Origin: Pseudomonas sp. Ant30-3 | GTDB taxonomy: Bacteria; Pseudomonadota; Gammaproteobacteria; Pseudomonadales; Pseudomonadaceae | DNA length: 64,000 bases | Direction of reading: 5' to 3' | NCBI RefSeq assembly: GCF_000690905.1 | Contig: NZ_JMCL01000031.1 | Location: forward strand, 18,758 to 82,757 | Part shown: piece after piece, positions 16,501 to 28,778 of the stretch | Layout: the number at the start of each line of letters is the position of its first letter | Position numbering within the stretch: position 1 is the first letter of the stretch | Translations under genes and position numbers: made by a program | Notes under the pieces: generated by a model | What the model saw: the letters and a program-made list of their open reading frames with translations, nothing else | Told to the model about the DNA's origin: nothing | The model's database searches: none

Positions 16501-16590
16501 CCTCTTCGCGAGCAAGCCAGCTCTTACAAAGTTTGCGTCGCCCGCATAAACGCGAATCACCGCCTATCTGTAGGAGCCGGCTTGCTGGCA
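16501..16590. repeat. degenerate REP pair between xdhB and xdhC
   Basis: GCGAGCAAGCCAGCTCTTAC (from 16508) and CTGTAGGAGCCGGCTTGCTG (from 16569) are imperfect inverse copies. They lie within the putative xdh-guaD transcript. Confidence 0.65.
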
Positions 16591-16608
16591 ATCCAGCCGC
16601 CTCGGTCC

Positions 16609-19008
16609 CTAGAGCGAAGCCAGCTCAACTTCAGCCTCAACAGCCTTCGCCACCTTTAACTGGCGCATCTGCTCACAGCCCCATAACACCCGCTCCGGCG
16701 TCGCCGGCGCGTCGATTTTCGGTTGATGTTTGTAATCGCCCAGGCTCGCCACGGCGTCCTTGATCGCGCACCACGCGGCGATGCCGAGCATGAACGGCGG
16801 CTCGCCGACGGCCTTGGAATGGAACACCGTGTCTTCCGGGTTCTTGCGGTTTTCGACCAGCTTCACGCGCAGGTCCAGCGGCATGTCCGCCACGGCCGGG
16901 ACTTTGTAGCTGGCCGGGCCATTGGTCATCAGCTTGCCCTTGTTGTTCCAGACCAGCTCTTCCATGGTCAGCCAGCCCGCGCCCTGAATGTAGCCACCCT
17001 CGACCTGGCCGATGTCGATGGCCGGGTTCAGCGAGTCACCGACGTCATGCAGAATGTCGGTGCGCAGCATCTTGTATTCGCCGGTCAGGGTGTCGACGAT
17101 GACCTCGGCGCACGCGGCACCAAATGCGTAGTAATAAAACGGCCGGCCGCGCGCCTGGCTGCGGTCGTAGAAAATTTTCGGGGTCTTGTAAAAGCCGGTA
17201 CTCGACAGCGACACCTGGGCGAAATACGCCTGCTGGATCAACGCTTCGAAGGTCAGGATGTGATCGCGCACACGCACATGACCGTTGTGGAACTCCACGT
17301 CCTCTTCGCTGACTTTGTATTGCCGCGCAGCAAATTCGACCAGGCGTTTCTTGATGATTTCTGCCGCATTCTGCGCCGCTTTCCCGTTCAGGTCGGCACC
17401 GCTGGAAGCTGCCGTCGGCGAAGTATTTGGCACCTTGTCAGTGTTTGTCGCGGTGATCTGCACGCGGTCCATTTCTACCTGGAACACTTCGGCCACAACC
17501 TGCGCGACCTTGGTGTTCAACCCTTGGCCCATTTCGGTGCCGCCGTGGTTCAGGTGGATGCTGCCGTCGGTGTAGACGTGGATCAGCGCGCCGGCCTGAT
17601 TGAGAAAACTCGCGGTAAAGGAAATACCGAATTTGACCGGCGTCAGCGCCAGGCCTTTTTTCAGGATCGGGCTGTTGGCGTTATAGCGACGAATCGCTTC
17701 GCGGCGCTCGGCGTACTGGCTGCTTTCTTCCAGCTCGGCGGTCATTTCCTCGAGCATGTTGTGCTCGACGGTCTGGTAGTAATGGGTGACGTTGCGTTCG
17801 GTTTTACCGTAGTAGTTGGCCTTGCGCACGGCCAGCGGATCGAGTGCCAGGTGACGGGCAATCGAGTCCATCACTTCTTCGATCGCGACCATCCCTTGCG
17901 GGCCGCCGAAACCACGGTAGGCGGTGTTCGACGCGGTGTTGGTCTTGCAGCGGTGACCGTTGATGGTCGCATCGCCCAGGTAATACGAGTTGTCGGCATG
18001 GAACATCGCCCGGTCCACGATCGACGCGGAGAGGTCCGGCGAGCAGCCGCAGTTGCCAGCCAGCTCCAGCGCGATGCCGTGCAGACGCCCGGTGCTGTCG
18101 AAGCCGACATCGTACTCAACGTAAAACGGGTGACGCTTGCCGGTCATCAACATGTCTTCGACGCGCGGCAGGCGCATCTTGGTCGGCTGGCCGGTGAGGT
18201 GCGCGATCACCGCGCACAGGCACGCCGGGCTCGCGGCCTGGGTTTCCTTGCCACCAAAACCACCGCCCATGCGGCGCATGTCGACGACGATCTTGTTCAT
18301 CGACACGTCAAGCACTTCGGCGACTAGCTTCTGCACCTCGGTTGGGTTTTGCGTCGAGCAGTAGACGATCATCCCGCCATCTTCGGTCGGCATCACCGAA
18401 GAGATCTGGGTTTCGAGGTAGAAGTGTTCCTGGCCGCCAATGTGCAGCGTGCCCTGAATACGGTGCTCGGCGGTCGCCAGCGCGCCGGCCGAATCGCCGC
18501 GCTGATGCGTGTGGCTGTCGAGCACGAAGTGACGTTTGCGCAGGGCTTCGACCACGTCCAGCACCGGCTCCAGATCTTCGTATTCGATGATCGCCGCCAT
18601 CGCTGCTTTGCGTGCGGTTTCCAGGTCTTTGGCGGCCACCGCGAGTACCGGTTGACCAACAAATTGCACATCGTCTATCGCCAGCAACGGATCGCCTGGA
18701 AGCAGCGGCCCGATGTCTTTCAGGCCAGGCACGTCTTCGTGGGTAATGGCAATGCGCACACCTTCGAAGGCATAGCAGGGCTTGGTGTCGATGCTGATGA
18801 TTTTCGCGTGGGCGCGGTCCGACAGGCGAGCGTACACGTGCAGCTGGTTGGGAAATTCCAGGCGGTCGTCGATGTACTGCGCTTCACCGGACACATGCTT
18901 GGCGGCGCTGTCGTGCTTGACGCTACGGCCGACGCCGCTGGTCAAATCCTTGGCGAACAGTTCAGCCAGTTCAGCCTGAGTCTTCTCTACAGCGTGATGA
19001 TTAGACAT
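16609..19008 (-). CDS. xdhB: xanthine dehydrogenase, molybdopterin-binding subunit
   Basis: The 799-residue large subunit oxidises hypoxanthine and xanthine to urate. Landmarks include GRSVKHDSAAKHVSGEAQYIDD at the start of the Mo-binding region, GQEHFYLET near 193, MRRMGGGFGGKETQA near 240 for the cofactor loop, TAYRGFGGPQG near 357, NHGGTEMGQGLNTK near 490 and the catalytic glutamate region KAVGEPPFMLG near 740. The length fits the two-subunit bacterial enzyme. It overlaps the end of xdhA by 8 bases, so the two are translationally coupled. Confidence 0.97.
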   Translation of the reverse strand: MSNHHAVEKTQAELAELFAKDLTSGVGRSVKHDSAAKHVSGEAQYIDDRLEFPNQLHVYARLSDRAHAKIISIDTKPCYAFEGVRIAITHEDVPGLKDIGPLLPGDPLLAIDDVQFVGQPVLAVAAKDLETARKAAMAAIIEYEDLEPVLDVVEALRKRHFVLDSHTHQRGDSAGALATAEHRIQGTLHIGGQEHFYLETQISSVMPTEDGGMIVYCSTQNPTEVQKLVAEVLDVSMNKIVVDMRRMGGGFGGKETQAASPACLCAVIAHLTGQPTKMRLPRVEDMLMTGKRHPFYVEYDVGFDSTGRLHGIALELAGNCGCSPDLSASIVDRAMFHADNSYYLGDATINGHRCKTNTASNTAYRGFGGPQGMVAIEEVMDSIARHLALDPLAVRKANYYGKTERNVTHYYQTVEHNMLEEMTAELEESSQYAERREAIRRYNANSPILKKGLALTPVKFGISFTASFLNQAGALIHVYTDGSIHLNHGGTEMGQGLNTKVAQVVAEVFQVEMDRVQITATNTDKVPNTSPTAASSGADLNGKAAQNAAEIIKKRLVEFAARQYKVSEEDVEFHNGHVRVRDHILTFEALIQQAYFAQVSLSSTGFYKTPKIFYDRSQARGRPFYYYAFGAACAEVIVDTLTGEYKMLRTDILHDVGDSLNPAIDIGQVEGGYIQGAGWLTMEELVWNNKGKLMTNGPASYKVPAVADMPLDLRVKLVENRKNPEDTVFHSKAVGEPPFMLGIAAWCAIKDAVASLGDYKHQPKIDAPATPERVLWGCEQMRQLKVAKAVEAEVELASL

Positions 19009-20455
19009 AAGCGGTCACCCGAGTCTCGATGTGCGGTGTTTGCAGTTCGATGAAGTATTTACGCAGCAGATTCTGCGCGCCCAGCAGGCGATATTCCTTG
19101 CTGGCGCGGAAGTCCGAGAGCGGCGTGAAATCTTCGGCGAGGGCGGCGCAGGCGCGTTCGATAGTGGCGCTGTTGAAGGGCGCACCGATCAGAACGGCTT
19201 CGCAATTGGCCGCGCGTTTCGGGATCGCAGCCATGCCGCCAAAAGCCACGCGGGCGTCGGCAATCACGCCAGTGTCGACACGCAGATTGAAGGCGGCGCA
19301 GACCGCGGAAATATCATCGTCAAGACGCTTGGAAACCTTGTAGGCGCGGAACAGTTGTTCGGCACTGGCACGCGGCACGATGATCTTTTCGATGAACTCG
19401 CTTTCCTGCCGAGCGGTAACGCGGTAATCGATGAAGTAATCTTCCAGCGCCAGGGTGCGGCGGGTTTCGCCTTTGCACAGAACGATCTGCGCACCCAGCG
19501 CGATCAGCAGCGGCGGTGAATCACCGATCGGCGAGGCGTTGCCGATGTTGCCGCCCAAGGTGCCCTGGTTGCGGATCTGCAACGAGGCAAAGCGCTGCAG
19601 CAATTCGCCGAAGTCCGGGTACTCGTTCTTCAAGGCTTCGTAGCAGTCGGAGAGGGCGGTCGCGGCGCCGATTTCCAGGCGATCGGCGAAGCGTTCGATG
19701 CGCTTCATTTCGGCCACGTTGCCGACGTAGATCATCACCGGCAAGGTGCGGTGAAACTGGGTGACTTCCAGCGCCAGGTCGGTGCCGCCGGCCAGCAAAC
19801 GTGCTTGCGGGTAAGCGTCGTAGAGGTCGGCCAGGTCGGCCACGGTCAGCGGCACCAGGCAACGCTTGTCGCCACTGTTGAGTTCGCCGATGTCGGTGGG
19901 GGCGATGGCTTTCAGGCGCACGATGGTGTCCGCTTCGCGGGCATCGAACTGATCGGGCTGCTTGGCGCAGCAGGATTGCTCGGCCGCTTCCAGAATCGGT
20001 CGGTAGCCGGTGCAGCGGCAGAGGTTGCCGGCGAGGGCTTCGTGGGCTTTGTGGGAATCCGGCTGCTCACTGTTCTTCTGCAACGCAAACAGCGACATGA
20101 CGAAGCCCGGGGTGCAGAAACCGCATTGCGAACCGTGGCACTCGACCATGGCTTTTTGCACGCTGTGCAGTTCGCCCTGGTGCTTGAGGTCTTCGACGCT
20201 GATCAGTTGTTTGCCGTGCAACGACGAGACGAACGTCAGGCACGAGTTGAGGCTGCGATAGCGAATATGTTCGCGGCCATTGTCATCCGTCTGCAGTTCG
20301 CCGACGACCACGGTGCACGCGCCGCAGTCACCGCTGGCGCAGCCTTCTTTAGTGCCGGGTTTGCCCACATGTTCGCGCAGATAATTGAGCACGGTCAGGT
20401 TTGGGTCCAGGGCGTGCTCGCTACGGAGTTCCTGGTTAAGTAAAAACTGGATCAC
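19001..20455 (-). CDS. xdhA: xanthine dehydrogenase, FeS/FAD subunit
   Basis: The 484-residue small subunit holds two 2Fe-2S clusters and FAD. The first cluster motif is CASGDCGACTVV near 39-50, the second is CHGSQCGFCTPGFV near 106 with CRCTGYRPILEA near 147. The FAD domain has LLAGGTDLALEV near 219 and GTLGGNIGNASPIGDSPP near 302. Electrons pass from the molybdenum site of XdhB to NAD. It is first in the xdhA-xdhB-xdhC-guaD row and divergent from a GntR regulator. Confidence 0.97.
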   Translation of the reverse strand: MIQFLLNQELRSEHALDPNLTVLNYLREHVGKPGTKEGCASGDCGACTVVVGELQTDDNGREHIRYRSLNSCLTFVSSLHGKQLISVEDLKHQGELHSVQKAMVECHGSQCGFCTPGFVMSLFALQKNSEQPDSHKAHEALAGNLCRCTGYRPILEAAEQSCCAKQPDQFDAREADTIVRLKAIAPTDIGELNSGDKRCLVPLTVADLADLYDAYPQARLLAGGTDLALEVTQFHRTLPVMIYVGNVAEMKRIERFADRLEIGAATALSDCYEALKNEYPDFGELLQRFASLQIRNQGTLGGNIGNASPIGDSPPLLIALGAQIVLCKGETRRTLALEDYFIDYRVTARQESEFIEKIIVPRASAEQLFRAYKVSKRLDDDISAVCAAFNLRVDTGVIADARVAFGGMAAIPKRAANCEAVLIGAPFNSATIERACAALAEDFTPLSDFRASKEYRLLGAQNLLRKYFIELQTPHIETRVTAYV

Positions 20456-20500
20456 GGAAGGCCTCGCAGACTCATTATTGTTGTTAACCGACGTGGACCG

Positions 20501-20550
20501 AATTTATCAGGTCTGACTTTGTGGTCAATGATTTTCTGACTTAAAGGTCA
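20501..20550 (-). promoter_or_regulatory. xdhA promoter with two TGAC-N6-GTCA operator candidates
   Basis: On the minus strand TTGACC (20528-20523) and TAAATT (20506-20501) form a sigma-70 promoter with a 16-base spacer. Two copies of TGAC-N6-GTCA lie at 20514-20527 and 20537-20550, 23 bases apart. The downstream copy overlaps the -35 box. On the minus strand both are part of a direct repeat TGACCNNNAAGTCAGA. The divergent GntR protein is the obvious candidate binder. Confidence 0.6.
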
Positions 20551-20723
20551 GGAAAGCTCATTTTGTCGATCAACAACGTGTTACTTCATTATTGACCCTC
20601 ACGGGATACCCTGCTTTTTTTGCGGGAATCATGCCAAAACCGCCGAGTGGGCACTCCGCCACGACCCTTCACTTGCGCTACACTGCGCCGCTTGTGAAGA
20701 CCAAAGAGTTTGAAGGGACAACC

Positions 20724-21383
20724 ATGACGTTCAAGGCGCCGGACAGCCTCGCCGAGCAAATCGCCCACCACCTCGCCGAGCGCATCATTCGTGGCGAAAT
20801 GAAGCCCGGTGAGCGCATTCAGGAACAGAAGGTCACGCTGGCACTCAACGTCAGCCGCGGATCGGTCCGCGAAGCCTTGCTGATCCTCGAACGCCGCCAC
20901 TTGATCGCGATTCTGCCGCGCCGTGGCGCCCACGTGACCGAACTCACCGTGCACAAGGTGCAGAGCCTGTGCACGCTGATGAGCGAGTTGTACATTCTGC
21001 TCGGCAACGCCGTCGCCAAAGGCTGGCAGGTTCAGGCCGACATGGCGCCGTTCGTGCAGATTCAGCAGCGTCTGGCGGCCAGTTGCGAGCGTCAGGACAT
21101 CCGCACTTTTGTCGACGACAGCTTCAGCGTGATGCGCGCGGCTTACCCGTTCGCCAACAATCCATACTTGCAGGAAACTGTCGAGAATCTCCAACCGGCC
21201 ATGAGCCGCGCGTATTTCCTTGCCCTCGACCAGCGCAAGGCGTCGATGAGCGAATTCCTCGAGCTGTTCGAACGCTTGCTCGCGGCCGTGCTCGCTCGCG
21301 ACTTTCCACTGATCCGCGAAGTGCTGACGGCCTATGCCCAGCGCAGCAGCGATCTGGTGGTTTCCGCCCTGGCGGACGCTTAA
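20724..21383 (+). CDS. GntR-family (FCD) transcriptional regulator
   Basis: The 219-residue protein has a winged-helix domain (about 8-75, with LAEQIAHHLAERIIRGEMKP and LALNVSRGSVREALLILERR) followed by an FCD-type helical domain that lacks several of the usual histidines. I chose the ATG at 20724 because GAAGGGA precedes it and the domain starts just after; the frame upstream is not conserved in appearance. It is divergent from xdhA and its stop lies 2 bases before the smc start, so it may regulate xdh and share a transcript with smc. Confidence 0.88.
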   Translation: MTFKAPDSLAEQIAHHLAERIIRGEMKPGERIQEQKVTLALNVSRGSVREALLILERRHLIAILPRRGAHVTELTVHKVQSLCTLMSELYILLGNAVAKGWQVQADMAPFVQIQQRLAASCERQDIRTFVDDSFSVMRAAYPFANNPYLQETVENLQPAMSRAYFLALDQRKASMSEFLELFERLLAAVLARDFPLIREVLTAYAQRSSDLVVSALADA

Positions 21384-21385
21384 GG

Positions 21386-24300
21386 GTGCGGCTGAAGTGC
21401 ATCAAGCTGGCGGGATTCAAGTCCTTCGTCGACCCGACCACGGTGAACTTCCCCAGTAACATGGCCGCAGTAGTCGGACCCAATGGTTGCGGCAAGTCGA
21501 ACATTATCGACGCCGTGCGTTGGGTAATGGGTGAGAGCTCGGCAAAAAATCTGCGCGGCGAGTCGATGACCGACGTCATCTTCAACGGCTCGACCAGTCG
21601 CAAACCGGTGAGTCAGGCCAGCATCGAGCTGGTGTTCGACAACTCCGACGGCACCCTGCTCGGCGAGTACGCCGCCTATGCGGAAATTTCCATTCGCCGC
21701 AAGGTGACCCGCGACAGCCAGACCACTTACTACCTCAACGGCACCAAATGCCGACGTCGTGATATTACCGACATTTTTCTGGGTACAGGCCTGGGCCCGC
21801 GCAGCTATTCGATCATCGAGCAGGGGATGATCTCCAAGCTGATCGAGTCCAAGCCCGAAGACTTGCGCAATTTCATCGAAGAAGCCGCCGGCATATCCAA
21901 ATACAAGGAGCGCCGGCGCGAGACTGAAAACCGCATCCGCCGCACCCACGAAAACCTCGCCCGCCTGACTGACCTGCGCGAAGAGCTGGAGCGTCAGCTT
22001 GAACGCTTGCACCGGCAGGCCGAGGCGGCAAAGAAATATCAGGAATACAAAGGCGAGGAGCGGCAACTCAAGGCTCAATTGTCCGCCTTGCGCTGGCAGG
22101 CGCTGAATGAGCAGGTCGGGCAGCGCGAAGCGGTGATCGGCACCCAGGAAGTCAGTTTCGAAGCCTTGGTCGCCGAGCAGCGCAATGCCGATGCGAGCAT
22201 CGAACGCTTGCGTGACGGCCATCACGACCTCTCCGAGCGCTTCAATCTGGTGCAGGGCCGATTCTATTCGGTCGGCGGTGACATCGCGCGGGTCGAGCAG
22301 AGCATTCAGCATGGTCAGCAACGTTTACGGCAATTGCAGGATGACCTTAAAGAAGCCGAGCGCGCGCGCATGGAAACCGAATCGCATCTGGGCCATGACC
22401 GCACGTTGCTGCTGACCCTCGGCGAAGAGCTCGACATGCTCACGCCCGAGCAGGAAGTCACCAGTGCCGCCGCTGAAGAAGCCGCTGCCGCGCTGGAAGA
22501 ATCCGAAACCACCATGCACGCGTGGCAGGAACAGTGGGACGCCTTCAACCTGTCGTCTGCCGAGCCGCGGCGTCAGTCCGAGGTTCAGCAGTCGCGCATT
22601 CAGCAGCTGGAAACCAGCATGGAGCGTCTGGCGGATCGCCAGAAGCGCCTCGGCGAAGAGCGGGCGTTGCTTTCGGCCGATCCGGAAGATGCGGCGATCA
22701 TGGAAATCAGCGAGCAGTTGGCGGCCTCCGAAGCCACGCTTGAAGATTTGCAGGCCAGTGAAGAAGCGCAGGTCGAACGCCTCGAGCAGTTGCGTCAGGA
22801 GTTGCAGCAAGCGCTGACCGCGCAGCAGCAGGCCCAAGGCGATTTGCAACGTCTGAACGGGCGTCTCGCTTCACTTGAAGCCTTGCAGCAAGCCGCGCTC
22901 GACCCAGGCACTGGAACGGCAGAATGGTTGCGAGAACAGCAACTGTTGGATCGCCCGCGTCTGGCCGAAGATTTGAAGGTCGAAGCCGGATGGGAGCTGG
23001 CGGTGGAAACCGTGCTCGGCGCCGACCTGCAAGCGGTGCTGGTCGATGACGTTGGAGACTATGATCTGGCCGGTTTTTCCCAGGGTGATCTGCGTCTGGT
23101 GAGCCCGGCCAGCGATGGCGTGCGGGTGCCTGGCACTTTGCTCGACAAGGTCGAGGCGAACATTGATCTGTCGCCATGGCTGGCACACGTCAAACCGGTC
23201 GACAGCCTCGAACAGGCGTTGGCCCTGCGCGGTCAGTTGTCGGCCGGGCAAAGCCTGATCAGCCGCGACGGTTACTGGGTTGGTCGGCACTTTTTACGCG
23301 TGCGTCGCGCCAGTGAAGCGGAAAGCGGCGTGCTGGCGCGCGGCCAGGAAATTCAGGACCTGAGCCTTGAGCGTGAAGAGCGCGAAGCCACGGTCGACAC
23401 CCTGGAAACGCAGCTGCAAAATCTGCGCGCGCAGCAGCGTCAGCAGGAAAACGGCCGCGAACATTTGCGCCGTCTGCTGCAAGACGAAGCGCGTCAGCAG
23501 GGCGAATTGAAAGCGCAGTTGTCCGCTGGCAAAGCCAAGGCCGAACAACTGACCTTGCGCCGCACTCGTCTCGACGAAGAGCTCACCGAGCTGGCCGAAC
23601 AGCGCGCGCTGGAGCACGAAAGTGTCGGCGAAGCACGCCTGCAATTGCAGGATGCCCTCGACGCCATGGCGCTCGATACCGAACAGCGCGAATTATTATT
23701 GGCCCAGCGCGACAGCCTGCGCGAGCGCCTCGATCGCGTGCGTCAGGAAGCCCGACAGCACAAGGATCACGCGCATCAACTGGCGGTGCGTCTGGGCTCG
23801 CTCAAGGCGCAGCATGACTCGACGCGCCAGGCTCTTGAGCGGCTGGAGATGCAGTCCGAGCGCCTGACTGAAAAGCGCGAGCAACTGAGCCTCAATCTGG
23901 AGGAGGGCGAGGCACCGCTGGAAGAGTTGCGCCTCAAACTCGAAGAGCTGCTCGACAAGCGCATGACCGTCGACGAGGAACTCAAGACCGCGCAGATCGC
24001 CATGGAAGACGCCGACCGCGAACTGCGCGACGCCGAAAAACGCCGTAGCCAGGCCGAACAGCAATCGCAGCTGATCCGTGGCCAGATGGAAACGCAGCGC
24101 ATGGAATGGCAAGCCCTGACCGTGCGCCGCAAGACTCTGCAGGACCAGTTGCTGGAAGACGGCTACGACCTTCACGGCGTGCTCGCCACGTTGACCGCCG
24201 AGGCCAACGAGAAAGACGCCGAAGAAGAGCTCGAACGCATCGCCGCGCGCATTCAGCGACTGGGCGCGATCAACCTCGCAGCCATCGACGAGTATCAGCA

Positions 24301-24874
24301 ACAATCCGAGCGTAAACGTTATCTGGACGCTCAGAACGACGATCTGGTGGAAGCGCTTGATACGCTGGAAAACGTGATTCGCAAGATCGACAAGGAAACC
24401 CGTAACCGTTTCAAAGATACCTTTGATCAGATCAACAGCGGTTTACAGGCGCTTTTCCCAAAAGTTTTCGGTGGTGGCAGCGCGTATTTGGAACTGACGG
24501 GCGAAGATCTACTCGATACAGGGGTGACGATCATGGCGCGACCGCCCGGAAAGAAGAACAGCACCATCCATCTCCTGTCCGGCGGTGAAAAAGCCTTGAC
24601 CGCGCTGGCGCTGGTTTTTGCGATTTTCAAGTTGAATCCGGCGCCGTTCTGCATGCTCGATGAGGTTGACGCGCCACTAGATGACGCTAACGTCGGACGC
24701 TACGCCCGGCTGGTCAAAGAGATGTCGCAGACGGTGCAGTTCATCTATATCACCCACAACAAGATCGCCATGGAAATGGCTGATCAATTGATGGGGGTGA
24801 CGATGCATGAGCCAGGTTGTTCGAGACTGGTGGCAGTGGATGTCGAGGAAGCGATGGCGATGGTGGATGCCTAG
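21386..24874 (+). CDS. smc: chromosome condensation ATPase SMC
   Basis: The 1162-residue protein organises and segregates chromosomes with ScpA/ScpB. The start is the GTG at 21386, giving VRLKCIKLAGFKSFVDPTTV; this is the canonical SMC N terminus. Walker A is GPNGCGKSN near 32, followed by two long coiled-coil stretches (about 170-500 and 665-1000) around a hinge near 510-660. The C-terminal ABC signature is HLLSGGEKALTAL near 1063 and Walker B is CMLDEVDAPLDDANV near 1090. The length matches other pseudomonad SMC proteins. The scpA and scpB genes are not in the window. Confidence 0.97.
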   Translation: MRLKCIKLAGFKSFVDPTTVNFPSNMAAVVGPNGCGKSNIIDAVRWVMGESSAKNLRGESMTDVIFNGSTSRKPVSQASIELVFDNSDGTLLGEYAAYAEISIRRKVTRDSQTTYYLNGTKCRRRDITDIFLGTGLGPRSYSIIEQGMISKLIESKPEDLRNFIEEAAGISKYKERRRETENRIRRTHENLARLTDLREELERQLERLHRQAEAAKKYQEYKGEERQLKAQLSALRWQALNEQVGQREAVIGTQEVSFEALVAEQRNADASIERLRDGHHDLSERFNLVQGRFYSVGGDIARVEQSIQHGQQRLRQLQDDLKEAERARMETESHLGHDRTLLLTLGEELDMLTPEQEVTSAAAEEAAAALEESETTMHAWQEQWDAFNLSSAEPRRQSEVQQSRIQQLETSMERLADRQKRLGEERALLSADPEDAAIMEISEQLAASEATLEDLQASEEAQVERLEQLRQELQQALTAQQQAQGDLQRLNGRLASLEALQQAALDPGTGTAEWLREQQLLDRPRLAEDLKVEAGWELAVETVLGADLQAVLVDDVGDYDLAGFSQGDLRLVSPASDGVRVPGTLLDKVEANIDLSPWLAHVKPVDSLEQALALRGQLSAGQSLISRDGYWVGRHFLRVRRASEAESGVLARGQEIQDLSLEREEREATVDTLETQLQNLRAQQRQQENGREHLRRLLQDEARQQGELKAQLSAGKAKAEQLTLRRTRLDEELTELAEQRALEHESVGEARLQLQDALDAMALDTEQRELLLAQRDSLRERLDRVRQEARQHKDHAHQLAVRLGSLKAQHDSTRQALERLEMQSERLTEKREQLSLNLEEGEAPLEELRLKLEELLDKRMTVDEELKTAQIAMEDADRELRDAEKRRSQAEQQSQLIRGQMETQRMEWQALTVRRKTLQDQLLEDGYDLHGVLATLTAEANEKDAEEELERIAARIQRLGAINLAAIDEYQQQSERKRYLDAQNDDLVEALDTLENVIRKIDKETRNRFKDTFDQINSGLQALFPKVFGGGSAYLELTGEDLLDTGVTIMARPPGKKNSTIHLLSGGEKALTALALVFAIFKLNPAPFCMLDEVDAPLDDANVGRYARLVKEMSQTVQFIYITHNKIAMEMADQLMGVTMHEPGCSRLVAVDVEEAMAMVDA

Positions 24875-25132
24875 GAATTCGCTTGTAGGGTAAGTATTTT
24901 TAGTCTGTAGGACTTTTTTACCGTCCTTTACTTGCTGGCCAATCGACATAATCGTCGAAGCTGTTGAGACAGACGGTGTAAAGTTGCCTTTGGTCGTGCT
25001 AGTTTAATGTCAATTTTTCGTATACGTGGGCAAAACGCCTGTCAGAACATAGAGTTGGCGCCACGTTTTAAAGCGGTTTGCGAGTTGTAAACCCCTTATT
25101 TTTCAGCATTTTTTATAGAGGCACGGGATTAC

Positions 25133-25984
25133 ATGGAAATCGGTCTGCGCGAGTGGCTGATCGTCATCGGCATTATTGTCATTGCCGGTATTCTTTTCGA
25201 TGGCTGGCGCCGGATGCGCGGCGGCAAGGGAAAACTGAAATTTCGTCTCGACCGCAATTTGTCCAATCTGCCCGACGAGGACACCAGCGCCGAGCTATTG
25301 GGCCCGCCGCGGGTACTGGATACCCACAAGGAGCCGCAGCTGGACGAGCACGATTTGCCGTCGGTGAGCATGCCTGCCCGGGAAACCCGTGAATCGGGTT
25401 CCAAGCGCGGCAAGCGCGGGCACGGTGAGCCTTCGCAAGGTGATTTGAATCTGAACCTGGATCTGGACGGCGGCCCGAGCTTCAGCAGTGCTGATGATTT
25501 CCCGGATGACACCAAACCGTCGCCATCGGCCAGTGACAGAGAGCAGCCGCAAGCTGAAGAAGTGCTGGTGATCAGTGTGATCTGCCGTGATGCGGCGGGC
25601 TTCAAGGGCCCGGCGCTGTTGCAGAACATTCTCGAAAGCGGCCTGCGTTTCGGCGAGATGGATATTTTCCATCGCCACGAAAGCATGGCCGGTAACGGCG
25701 AAGTGCTGTTCTCGATGGCCAATGCGGTCAAGCCCGGCATCTTCGATCTGGACGACATCGACCACTTCAGCACCCCGGCCGTGAGCTTCTTCCTCGGTCT
25801 GCCAGGCCCGCGTCATCCCAAGCAGGCTTTTGATGTGATGGTCGCCGCGGCACGTAAATTGTCGCAAGAATTGAACGGCGAGCTGAAGGATGACCAGCGC
25901 AGCGTTCTGACGGCTCAGACGATCGAGCATTACCGCCAGCGCATTGTTGAATTCGAGCGTCGTGCTTTGACGCAGAAGCGTTAA
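25133..25984 (+). CDS. zipA: cell division protein ZipA
   Basis: The 283-residue inner-membrane protein tethers FtsZ to the membrane. It begins [20 protein letters not shown], an N-terminal anchor with a basic stretch [19 protein letters not shown] after it. A flexible charged linker (about 50-145) leads to the C-terminal FtsZ-binding domain (about 145-283, with [29 protein letters not shown] and the GLPGP loop). It lies 258 bases after smc and is followed by ligA, the order known in pseudomonads. Confidence 0.95.
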   Translation: MEIGLREWLIVIGIIVIAGILFDGWRRMRGGKGKLKFRLDRNLSNLPDEDTSAELLGPPRVLDTHKEPQLDEHDLPSVSMPARETRESGSKRGKRGHGEPSQGDLNLNLDLDGGPSFSSADDFPDDTKPSPSASDREQPQAEEVLVISVICRDAAGFKGPALLQNILESGLRFGEMDIFHRHESMAGNGEVLFSMANAVKPGIFDLDDIDHFSTPAVSFFLGLPGPRHPKQAFDVMVAAARKLSQELNGELKDDQRSVLTAQTIEHYRQRIVEFERRALTQKR

Positions 25985-25991
25985 GGACGAA

Positions 25992-26076
25992 GAGATCGCA
26001 GCTCGTTGCACTCGATAGCTCCTACAGACACAGCAATACCTGTAGGAGCTGTCGAGTGAAACGAGGCTGCGATCTC
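25992..26076. repeat. REP-type palindrome after zipA
   Basis: GAGATCGCAGCTCGTTGCAC and the inverse GTGAAACGAGGCTGCGATCTC flank CTCCTACAG/CTGTAGGAG. It is a slightly diverged copy of the 11744-11829 palindrome. Confidence 0.85.
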
Positions 26077-26100
26077 TTGCTACAAAAATGAAATCAGATT

Positions 26101-28499
<2,399 letters not shown>

Positions 28500-28515
28500 T
28501 GCCCATCGCGAGCAG

Positions 28516-28725
28516 GCTCGCTGCCACAGGTCGACCGTGTTTCTTCTGCGGAATGCGATCCACTGTGGGAGCGAGTCTGCTCGCGAAAGCGATATCAGCC
28601 GTCGCGCAGTAAACGGGAACGCTCGCTGCCACAGGTCGACCGTGTTTCTTCTGCGGAATGCGATCCACTGTGGGAGCGAGCCTGCTCGCGAAGGCGATAT
28701 CAGCCGTCGCGCAGTAAGCGGGAAC
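28516..28725. repeat. 105-bp tandem duplication containing REP sequence
   Basis: 28516-28620 is repeated as 28621-28725 with three substitutions. Each unit carries CACTGTGGGAGCGAGYCTGC and a shared unique stretch with AGGTCGACCGTGTTTC. A further REP half (ATCGCGAGCAGGCTCGCTG) precedes at 28505. The 279-base gap holds no gene. Confidence 0.93.
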
Positions 28726-28778
28726 GATCTTGACAGGGTAATGATCTAGTCTTGGCAAGCCCCCAGGGAGAGATCGCC

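Noticed and set aside
28505..28725. Possible CRISPR array
   Set aside because: Only two long units, palindromic REP cores, no spacers and no cas genes.
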